Shown here one piece after another: positions 17,722 to 25,103 of a DNA stretch of 64,000 nucleotides (positions within the stretch are counted from its first letter, which is position 1; each line of letters begins with the position of its first letter). A program made the translations under genes and the position numbers. Where the stretch lies: positions 1 through 64,000 of the forward strand of contig NZ_LGTQ01000013.1 of the NCBI RefSeq assembly GCF_001306455.1. Direction: 5' to 3'. The notes beneath the pieces were generated by a model. The model was given only the letters and a program-made list of their open reading frames with translations, searched no databases and was not told the origin of the DNA. This DNA is from Jiulongibacter sediminis. Its GTDB lineage: Bacteria; Bacteroidota; Bacteroidia; Cytophagales; Spirosomataceae.

Positions 17722-20073
17722 ATGAAAATCTGCATTTCGCTACTTTGTCTGATCGGCTCCTTTTTAGGCTATGGTCAAAGGCCTGTCGATTTGGTTTATC
17801 CTCACCTTGATGCGGCCAACTCCCGTTGGTTTTTTTTTAATTCTGCTAGTCGTCCTTTTGGGATGGTTAATCTCAGTCCGGACAATGAAGTGAATGGAGC
17901 CTGGAATGCAGGTTACCGGTACAAAAAAGATAGCATTAAATGTTTCAGTCATATTCATGCCTGGCAGCTATCCGGTATTCCGGTTTTACCGGTTTCAGGT
18001 GAGTTTAAAGGGCATTTGGGGGCTGATGTTTATGGTTCTTCTTTCAGTCATGATGTTGAGATTGTAAAACCTGGCTACCATAAAGTGGTGCTGGATTCTT
18101 ATGGCATTACCGCCGAACTGACTTCCACTACTCGTGTTGGTTTTCATCAATATAGTTTCCCTGAAGCGGCAGAGAGCCATATTCTTTTTGATTTTTCAAC
18201 TTTCCTCGGTCCGACAGATACAGAGAGGGGCTATGTTAAAAAAGTCAACGACACAGAAATTGAAGGTTACGCCATCATGGGTCCGACGATCAGACGTCCA
18301 AAAAGTTTTAAGGTCTATTTCGTTGCACGCTTTGACCAGCCTTTTGAACAAATAAGAGCGTGGGAAAAAGGAAAACTGAAAGAATTTGAGAATAATTTAA
18401 TTGAGGGTGAAGACATCGGGGCATACGTCAGTTTTGCTACGCAACAAAATGAAAAACGGAAAATGAAAGTGGCTATTTCGTATGTCAACACTAATCAGGC
18501 TCGCCTGAATATGGACACAGAGTTGCCACATTGGGATTTTGAGGAATGTGTTAGGGAAAGTCAGGAGCAGTGGAATGAAATGCTAAGCCGTATAAAAATT
18601 GAGGGCGGTACTGAGAAAGAGCAACGCCGCTTTTACACCGATTTATGGCATGCTTTGCAGGGCCGGAGAATTGTATCTGACGTAAACGGCAAGTACATTG
18701 ACTACACTGGTGAGCGACCAAAAGTAGGTCAGATTCCACTCAATGAAAATGGAGAACCTAAATTTAATCATCACAACTCTGATTCGTTTTGGGGGGCACA
18801 GTGGACACTCAATACGCTATGGCATTTGGTTTATCCTGAGGTGACGGAAAGTTTTGTGAATTCTATGTTACTGATGTACGAAGATGGCGGTTTGATTCCT
18901 CGTGGGCCGTCAGGCGGAAATTATACTTATGTCATGACCGGAGCCGCAACTACGCCTTTTGTAAGCAGTGCTTATCTCAAAGGCTTGAAAGGTTTTGATG
19001 CTGAAAAGGTTTATGAAGGCCTTCACAAAAATCATTTTGAAGCAGGAATGATGAGCAAAGCGGGTTATGAGCACAATACCATAAAGGGCGGAGGAGTAGA
19101 GTATTATATCAATCAAGGTTTTGTACCACATCCACTAAGTGAAAGACGTTATGGTTTTCATCAGGATGGAACTACGCAAACTTTGGAATACGCCTATCAG
19201 GATTTTGCCTTAGCACAAATGGCTCAAAAATTGGGCAAAACGGACGATTATCATTTGTTCATGTCGCGGGCAAAAAATTACAGGAATTTATGGAATGAAA
19301 ACCTCAAAGTTTTCTGGAATCGGGATAAGGACGGTAACTGGGAAGCAAAACCGGACCTACTTAGATATGATCATGGTTTTGAAGAAGGTAATGCGGCTCA
19401 ATACCGCTGGTGGGTGCCTCATGATATTAAAGGCTTGATTGATCTTTACGGAGGAAGAAAGGCTTTTATTGATACCCTCAATACAGCTTTTGAGAGAGCT
19501 GAAAAACATGATTTTGTATCGGGGAAAGCTCATGATCAGGAGCTTCAGGAAGAACTGAGGAGGGTTTATATTAATTACGGTAATCAGCCGAGCATAGAAA
19601 CGGCATTTTTATTCTCATATGCCGGTGCTCCCTGGCTAACGCAGTATTGGAGTAGAAAAGTGGTAAACAAGGTTTACAGCGACCTTACGCCGGAACTCGG
19701 TTACAGCGGTGATGAAGATCAGGGTTTGATGGGAAGTTTAGCTGTACTCATGAAAATAGGTTTGTTTTCGGTGAACGGTGGTACTACGGATCAACCGTTT
19801 TATGAAATAGGAAGCCCTGTTTTTGATAAAGTGACGATATCGCTGAATCCTGATTATTATCCAGGAGAGAGTTTTGTCATAGAGGCTGCCGGTAATAACC
19901 ATGATAACGTTTTTGTGCAGGCAGCAACCTTAAACAATACTAAACTCAGAAAGGCTTGGTTACCTCATGAAGAACTTGTCAAAGGAGGAACACTGAAATT
20001 ACAAATGAGCAACAAGCCCAATAAAAAGTGGGGCAAAGCAGAAGTATTGGCTCCGCCATCGATGTCAAATTAA
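17722..20073 (+). CDS. GH92 family glycosidase (alpha-mannosidase-like), secreted
   Basis: 783 residues from ATG 17722, chosen because it begins a normal signal peptide (MKICISLLCLIGSFLGYG); an ATG at 17674 would add 16 polar residues in front. Family GH92 enzymes are Ca2+-dependent exo-alpha-mannosidases of Bacteroidota. Visible family features: an N-terminal beta-domain starting VDLVYPHLDAANSRWFF, the TDLWHALQGRR and SDSFWGAQWTLNTLW helices of the barrel, and SGDEDQGLMGSLAVL, which carries the acidic residues near the active site. It is followed after 11 nt by a lipase-like gene. Linkage specificity (alpha-1,2/1,3/1,4/1,6) cannot be read. Location is periplasm or outer surface. Confidence 0.9.
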   Translation: MKICISLLCLIGSFLGYGQRPVDLVYPHLDAANSRWFFFNSASRPFGMVNLSPDNEVNGAWNAGYRYKKDSIKCFSHIHAWQLSGIPVLPVSGEFKGHLGADVYGSSFSHDVEIVKPGYHKVVLDSYGITAELTSTTRVGFHQYSFPEAAESHILFDFSTFLGPTDTERGYVKKVNDTEIEGYAIMGPTIRRPKSFKVYFVARFDQPFEQIRAWEKGKLKEFENNLIEGEDIGAYVSFATQQNEKRKMKVAISYVNTNQARLNMDTELPHWDFEECVRESQEQWNEMLSRIKIEGGTEKEQRRFYTDLWHALQGRRIVSDVNGKYIDYTGERPKVGQIPLNENGEPKFNHHNSDSFWGAQWTLNTLWHLVYPEVTESFVNSMLLMYEDGGLIPRGPSGGNYTYVMTGAATTPFVSSAYLKGLKGFDAEKVYEGLHKNHFEAGMMSKAGYEHNTIKGGGVEYYINQGFVPHPLSERRYGFHQDGTTQTLEYAYQDFALAQMAQKLGKTDDYHLFMSRAKNYRNLWNENLKVFWNRDKDGNWEAKPDLLRYDHGFEEGNAAQYRWWVPHDIKGLIDLYGGRKAFIDTLNTAFERAEKHDFVSGKAHDQELQEELRRVYINYGNQPSIETAFLFSYAGAPWLTQYWSRKVVNKVYSDLTPELGYSGDEDQGLMGSLAVLMKIGLFSVNGGTTDQPFYEIGSPVFDKVTISLNPDYYPGESFVIEAAGNNHDNVFVQAATLNNTKLRKAWLPHEELVKGGTLKLQMSNKPNKKWGKAEVLAPPSMSN

Positions 20074-20084
20074 CTTTTAAAGAC

Positions 20085-21032
20085 ATGAAGAAAGTGTTTA
20101 AATGGATAGGGATTCTGGTTGCGGTTTTAATACTGCTGGTTGTGGTTTTTGCTTTTCTACCCGTGATACCTTTGAAAACGCATGCTAATTTAGATCCTGA
20201 AAAAGTAAAGGAGTTGAGGGCTTCTGAACCGGATGAAAACCTTTCCTTTACTACTTCTGACGGTTTGACTTTGTTTGTGAGACAATGGTTACCGGATAGC
20301 ACCATTGCAGAAAAAGAAAAAACAGCAATTCTTATTTTTCATGGTGTTACTGCTCATTCCGGTCCCTATGAAATGACAGGCAGACCCTTCTCGGCCAGAG
20401 GTTACACCACCTTTGGCCTTGACTACCGCGGGCACGGTCTTTCTGATGGTCCAAGAGGTGATTACGAAAGTCGGGAGAAATGGAAAAAAGATTTAGCGGA
20501 GAGCGTGGCTTTTGTCCGTAGTCAGGGTTTTGAAAAAGTGATCATTCTGGGGCATAGCCTTGGTGTGGCAGCGGCTATTTACTGCACTCAGGAAGTGCCG
20601 GATCAAATTGACGGACTTATCCTTTTGTCTGGTGGATACCGTGGCAAAGAGGGTGTGAGAGATGAGCCAACGTTACTTCAAAAACTTCATATTCTAAGCA
20701 ACAGCCTTCTCAGGCCGGGTTATCCGGTGGTTCACTATTTTAGAGACGGGATGACCGGCAGAAATGATCCATTGTTTAACTTCAGTTACACCCTCCGTTT
20801 TTTGACCATGGTTGACAGAGAACTGCTGGGTCTGCCCCAAAATCTTAATGTACCGGTTTTGGTGGCGGTAGGTGATCAAGATGAGCTTTTTGATGTAGAC
20901 GCTGTTAAGGAAGTTTTTAACGATGTCCCGTCTGCAAATAAGGACTTTTTAGTTCTTGAAGGTGCTGCTCATGCCCGTTTTCCTGAAGAAAGCTGGGAGA
21001 CCATTGCTGATTGGCTGGATGGTAATTTCTGA
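20085..21032 (+). CDS. Alpha/beta hydrolase, lysophospholipase/monoacylglycerol lipase-like
   Basis: 315 residues from ATG 20085 (11 nt after the GH92 stop); an upstream ATG at 20028 lies inside GH92. One N-terminal membrane anchor (WIGILVAVLILLVVVFAFL) is followed by the hydrolase fold. Motifs: oxyanion strand LIFHGVTAHSGPY, LDYRGHGLSDGPRG, nucleophile elbow GHSLG (Ser158), late Asp in VAVGDQDELFD and His in GAAHARFPE. The motif set matches the Hydrolase_4 / monoglyceride lipase group. It is probably anchored to the inner membrane and faces the periplasm. Likely co-transcribed with GH92. Confidence 0.87.
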   Translation: MKKVFKWIGILVAVLILLVVVFAFLPVIPLKTHANLDPEKVKELRASEPDENLSFTTSDGLTLFVRQWLPDSTIAEKEKTAILIFHGVTAHSGPYEMTGRPFSARGYTTFGLDYRGHGLSDGPRGDYESREKWKKDLAESVAFVRSQGFEKVIILGHSLGVAAAIYCTQEVPDQIDGLILLSGGYRGKEGVRDEPTLLQKLHILSNSLLRPGYPVVHYFRDGMTGRNDPLFNFSYTLRFLTMVDRELLGLPQNLNVPVLVAVGDQDELFDVDAVKEVFNDVPSANKDFLVLEGAAHARFPEESWETIADWLDGNF

Positions 21033-21092
21033 ATAGAAAAGCTAACTTAAGGTGTAATTTGGAAATTAATTGAAAAATGAAGGCTTGAAAAG

Positions 21093-22127
21093 ATGATTGT
21101 AACCAAAGGAATACGGTTTTCAAATTTATTGAAATGGAGTGGGCCTCACATTATCTGGCTACTCATTTTGATGACCTCTATTACGCTTTTATATGAATTC
21201 GAGTTACTCTCTTTCAGTATTCCATGGTTACCGATTTCGGTGATAGGTACTGCAGTCGCATTTTATGTAGGTTTTAAAAATAATCAGGCCTATGACCGCA
21301 TGTGGGAAGCCCGCAAGATATGGGGTGGAATTGTGAACGACAGCCGCTCCTGGGGAATGCTGGTAAATAGTTTTGTGTCAAATCTGTTTATTGAAAAACC
21401 GCTATCTGAAAACGAGTTACATTCCATAAAGCAACGTCTCATTTACCGGCATATAGCCTGGCTGTATACCCACAGAAATCAACTGCTGGCACCTACATCA
21501 TGGGAGCATATTAGTCAGGGCGGGCACCTGGCCAGAACGGCAGAATTTTATCAGCGAAAATTTGGGGTAGGCCTTGTGGATGATCAGATTGAGGGGGCTG
21601 ACCCCGTAAAGTTTTTGTCTGAGGGTGAGTTTGAAAAAATAAAGCTTCTTAAAAATAAGGCTACTCAACTCATCAACAGTCAGGGTGATGATTTATCAGA
21701 GCTCCGTAAAAATGGGCTTATTGATGACTTCAGGCATATGGAAATGGCTAAAGTGCTGCAGAATTTTTATACGCTTCAGGGTAAAAATGAGCGAATAAAG
21801 AAGTTTCCTTTACCGAGGCAATATGCCAATATGAGCAGATATTTTGTGGGCATTTTTATTGCTCTTCTGCCTTTCAGTATGATTCCGGAACTGATGAAAG
21901 TGGGTGACTGGGGGCTATGGCTGTCCATACCGATTACTGCTTTAATCGGTTGGGTGTATGTTATGATGGAAATTGTTGGCGATTACTCTGAGAACCCTTT
22001 TCAGGGAATGGCAAATGATATACCGATGCTTTCCCTGTGTCGTACAATTGAAATTGATCTTCGGGAAATGCTGGGAGAAACAGATCTTCCGCCTTCAATA
22101 GAAAGCAAAAATGGGGTTTTGATGTAA
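21093..22127 (+). CDS. Bestrophin family ion channel protein
   Basis: 344-residue membrane protein of the bestrophin/UPF0187 family. The N-terminal part (SNLLKWSGPHIIWLLILM, then SFSIPWLPISVIGTAVAFYV) leads into the diagnostic segment GFKNNQAYDRMWEARKIWGG and SRSWGML. Two further hydrophobic segments (YFVGIFIALLPFSMIPEL; GLWLSIPITALIGWVYVMM) and the acidic C-terminal NPFQGMANDIPM belong to the pore assembly. Family members form pentameric anion or cation channels. Terminated by a clear hairpin. Confidence 0.88.
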   Translation: MIVTKGIRFSNLLKWSGPHIIWLLILMTSITLLYEFELLSFSIPWLPISVIGTAVAFYVGFKNNQAYDRMWEARKIWGGIVNDSRSWGMLVNSFVSNLFIEKPLSENELHSIKQRLIYRHIAWLYTHRNQLLAPTSWEHISQGGHLARTAEFYQRKFGVGLVDDQIEGADPVKFLSEGEFEKIKLLKNKATQLINSQGDDLSELRKNGLIDDFRHMEMAKVLQNFYTLQGKNERIKKFPLPRQYANMSRYFVGIFIALLPFSMIPELMKVGDWGLWLSIPITALIGWVYVMMEIVGDYSENPFQGMANDIPMLSLCRTIEIDLREMLGETDLPPSIESKNGVLM

Positions 22128-22142
22128 TTCAAAACTCAAAAA

Positions 22143-22171
22143 AAGAGCACTTGCAATTAGCAAATGCTCTT
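22143..22171 (+). terminator. Terminator after the bestrophin gene
   Basis: AAGAGCACTTGC pairs with GCAAATGCTCTT with one mismatch around a short loop, between convergent genes (stops at 22127 and 22197); flanks are A/T-rich on both sides. Confidence 0.75.
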
Positions 22172-22196
22172 AATAAATTCAATGACTATCTGATTT

Positions 22197-23249
22197 TCAG
22201 AAATCAATCAAAGCCCTTAGTTTGTGATAGACTTCGTTGTTTTCATAAATACCTTGAAAAAGCTCGGCTCCCGGACCCATAGCAAAGATTGGGACCATAG
22301 TGGCCGTATGTTGGTCAGTCACAAACTCCACATTTAACTGATCTTGCGTTGCTCCTTTGGTCACAGCTGTGCCACCGGTTTCGTGGTCGGCCGTGACGAT
22401 GAGTAAAGTGTTTTTATCTTTTTTGACAAAGTCAATGGCGATCTGAAGAGCTTCGTCAAAGTCCAGTTGCTCGGCAATCATCATTTCTTTGTCATTTCTG
22501 TGGCCAGCCCAGTCAATATATGATCCTTCGGCCATAAGAAAGAAGTTCTCTTTTTTGCCTGAAAAGTATTGAATAGCCGTATTCAGGGTTTTCGGGAAGT
22601 AGTCATCACGGCCTTCGTGTCTGCCTGGCAAGTTGGTTTCGTGAACGAGATATGCATATTTCTGAGAAGAATTTATCTGATCATAACGGACGGTGGTGTC
22701 TACCTGATAACCTCTTTTTTTGAGATCATCCAAGTAATTCATCCCATCAGCTCTTGAGGTAAAATATTGTCTTCCGCCACCGGCGACAAAATCAACTCCG
22801 GAAGCCGGTAACTGAGCCGCTATGATTTCATGTTGGCCTCTGTCAGTGGCATGTGCATAAAAACAAGCTGGTGTGGCATCGGTGATAGAACAAATGCTAA
22901 TGAGGCCCGTGGCAAAGTTTTTGGCCTCTAGTTGCTCAAGAATAGTGGGGATGGCCACCGAATCTGTATTTACAGAAATAGCTCTGTTAAATGATTTTTG
23001 CCCAGTTGCATAGGCTGTTGCTGCCCCTGCAGAATCAGTTACCTTTTGAACGGCAGAGGAGGTTTTAACGAAGCCGATATGCTTAAACTGCTCAAAAGCC
23101 GAGGGCGAACCTTTGAAATGAATGGCCGTTGATATTTGCGAAAGGCCCATGCCATCCCCAATCATGAAAATGACATTTTGAGGTTTTTGCTGAGCAATAG
23201 TTGAAAATGAAATAGCAAAGAGAAAAAGTGTTGTTTTTAGTTTGTTCAT
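22197..23249 (-). CDS. Secreted alkaline phosphatase (PhoA superfamily)
   Basis: 350 residues with a signal peptide (MNKLKTTLFLFAISFSTIAQ). Metal Asp32 lies in FMIGDGMG and the nucleophile Ser73 in VTDSAGAATAYATG; further metal ligands appear in WAGHRND (His) and TADHETGG. It hydrolyses phosphomonoesters in the periplasm. It lies downstream of the SusCD genes on the same strand, separated by a hairpin, and a GDPD-like phosphodiesterase lies just beyond SusC, so phosphoester use in this region is plausible. It is shorter than E. coli PhoA but normal for this Bacteroidota group. Confidence 0.9.
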   Translation of the reverse strand: MNKLKTTLFLFAISFSTIAQQKPQNVIFMIGDGMGLSQISTAIHFKGSPSAFEQFKHIGFVKTSSAVQKVTDSAGAATAYATGQKSFNRAISVNTDSVAIPTILEQLEAKNFATGLISICSITDATPACFYAHATDRGQHEIIAAQLPASGVDFVAGGGRQYFTSRADGMNYLDDLKKRGYQVDTTVRYDQINSSQKYAYLVHETNLPGRHEGRDDYFPKTLNTAIQYFSGKKENFFLMAEGSYIDWAGHRNDKEMMIAEQLDFDEALQIAIDFVKKDKNTLLIVTADHETGGTAVTKGATQDQLNVEFVTDQHTATMVPIFAMGPGAELFQGIYENNEVYHKLRALIDF

Positions 23250-23262
23250 GCTGTTGAAATTA

Positions 23263-23293
23263 AATGAGCAGGAGAATCAATCTCCCGCTCATT
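23263..23293 (-). terminator. Hairpin between susD and the phosphatase gene
   Basis: AATGAGCAGGAGA (23263-23275) pairs with TCTCCCGCTCATT (23281-23293) with one mismatch, loop of 5 nt. It lies downstream of susD and upstream of the phosphatase ATG. It may attenuate or terminate the susCD transcript; no long T-run follows, so partial read-through is possible. Confidence 0.6.
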
Positions 23294-23305
23294 CATAGAT
23301 ATTTA

Positions 23306-25054
23306 TTAATAACCCTGATTTTGGACCAGGTACCCCTCAATATTGGAAGCACCATCAATGGCACTTTGAGGAATCGGAAACAGGCGGTTGGTTACGCTGT
23401 TTGACGTTTTCTCTGTCCAGCTATTCTCATATTTTCCAAATCTGATCTGATCACCCCTTCTGAAGCCTTCCCAGTAAAGCTCAAACCCTCTTTCTCTGAA
23501 AAGAAGATCAAGGTCAATGCTGCTCAAAGCCGGAGGTGTCTGCTGAGGACGTGCCGTTCTGGAAGTTCTTACCGTATTTACATCGGCTAATGCACCGGCG
23601 TTATCGCCCAGACGAAGTTTTGCTTCGGCACGCATCAGATAAATTTCAGCCAAACGCATGAACACTAAGTCCACGCTACTGAAGTTATTGGCATTGGGTG
23701 AAGTGTGGCTAAACTGATACTTGCCTACGCGATACCCGGCGGCGTGAAGTCTGCCCTCGTTAGTAAAGTCAACCTGCAAAGTATGGTTAACGTAACCCAC
23801 ATTTTTGTCTGGCCCGTTTCCTTTGATTTGGGTTACCGGGTAAATCCTGTAGCCACCCTCGCAGGTTAAGAACGCACCATCAGAGCCCTTTCTTGGTCCC
23901 CAGATTACGCCTCGAAGAATACCACGATTCATCTCAAAATCCTGAGCGGCTATGCAGTAATAGTTTTCAGCGTCATTCAGAGGAGACAGTCCTGAAAGGT
24001 CAGCGATCTCGTCGGGAATCATTTGATTTTGTTTGAAGAATCTGGCATCTGCTGTAGCAGGATCTTCGTTGCCGTAGGCTGATGCCCAGGTTTGGTAAAA
24101 ATCAGGTGTAATGGCTGGTCCATCTGTTCCATCGGAACTTGGATATTCCGGCCTTCCCCAAAAAGAACCTGCTATTGACCAGTAGGTCCAACGACTTTCT
24201 TCGTTTGAAAGGACTCCTCTTTGATCTGCCGCGAAAATGATTTCAGGGTTTGAGTTATTCTCATCATTGAAGAGATCAAAATACTCCGGAGAAAAAGAAT
24301 GCTTTCCGGAATTGATAATACGATCAGTGTAGGAAACCACCTTATTCATATCCTCTGCAGAAAAATTAGGTGTTCCGTAAGGATCGCGGTAAACGGCGGA
24401 ATTAAGACTGAGCCTCGCCAAAAAACCGAGCACAGCGTTTTGGGTCAATCTTCCCGGCCCTTTATCTGTGTTAATTTTATCAACCACAGAGAGCAGTTCA
24501 GCCTCGATGTAATCTATGGCATCCTGGCCTCTGATCACTTCTGATAATTCACTGGAGTTTTCTTTCTTAAAGACCAGTCCCCAGCTATCCAGCATCAGCA
24601 TGTTCAGATAGGCTCTCAGGGCTTTCATTTCATAAAGGGCACCCTCAGCTTCTCTATTGCCTTCAGCGGCCAGAGGTGTAAGGACTTCAATAGCCGATAG
24701 GGCTCTGGAGATATTCTTTGATACTTCATTCCAGGAGTCACGAACGAGGCTGTTTCCCGGAGTAATGGTATGCCTATGAGCATCCATAAACTTACCACCA
24801 TCAAACCAGTCCGTACCCCCTCTGTATGGTAAGATAGCCTCATCTGATGGAATAAGTTGAAGCCCGTAATAATTGGTATGTCTCCAGGTCCATGAAAGCT
24901 GACCATATGCAGGGGCGATAGAACCGCTGACTGCCTCGGCGAGGCCTTGTCCGGAGAGTGATTCGTCAAGAACTTCTTCTTTGAGATCGGTGCAGCTCCA
25001 GTCTATGACTGAAAGTAAGCCAATGGCCGCTGCAAGTATTATATTTTTTTTCAT
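23306..25054 (-). CDS. susD: SusD/RagB family outer-membrane nutrient-binding lipoprotein
   Basis: 582 residues from ATG 25054, which starts a lipoprotein signal (MKKNIILAAAIGLLSVIDWSC, lipid Cys at 21); upstream ATGs only add a non-signal leader. SusD proteins are surface lipoproteins that cap a SusC transporter and bind the incoming oligosaccharide. Typical features: TPR-like helices in the N-terminal half (AEGNREAEGALYEMKALRAY), the C-terminal segment VFMRLAEIYLMRAEAKLRLG and RERGFELYWEGFRRGDQIRFG near the end. Starts 49 nt after the susC stop, so the two are an operon. The ligand is unknown; nearby lyase and sulfatase genes suggest a sulfated or uronic-acid glycan. Confidence 0.92.
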   Translation of the reverse strand: MKKNIILAAAIGLLSVIDWSCTDLKEEVLDESLSGQGLAEAVSGSIAPAYGQLSWTWRHTNYYGLQLIPSDEAILPYRGGTDWFDGGKFMDAHRHTITPGNSLVRDSWNEVSKNISRALSAIEVLTPLAAEGNREAEGALYEMKALRAYLNMLMLDSWGLVFKKENSSELSEVIRGQDAIDYIEAELLSVVDKINTDKGPGRLTQNAVLGFLARLSLNSAVYRDPYGTPNFSAEDMNKVVSYTDRIINSGKHSFSPEYFDLFNDENNSNPEIIFAADQRGVLSNEESRWTYWSIAGSFWGRPEYPSSDGTDGPAITPDFYQTWASAYGNEDPATADARFFKQNQMIPDEIADLSGLSPLNDAENYYCIAAQDFEMNRGILRGVIWGPRKGSDGAFLTCEGGYRIYPVTQIKGNGPDKNVGYVNHTLQVDFTNEGRLHAAGYRVGKYQFSHTSPNANNFSSVDLVFMRLAEIYLMRAEAKLRLGDNAGALADVNTVRTSRTARPQQTPPALSSIDLDLLFRERGFELYWEGFRRGDQIRFGKYENSWTEKTSNSVTNRLFPIPQSAIDGASNIEGYLVQNQGY

Positions 25055-25103
25055 GATGTTGAAATTTCTTATTTGATTCAAAATGAAGGATTTAACTCCT
25101 CTT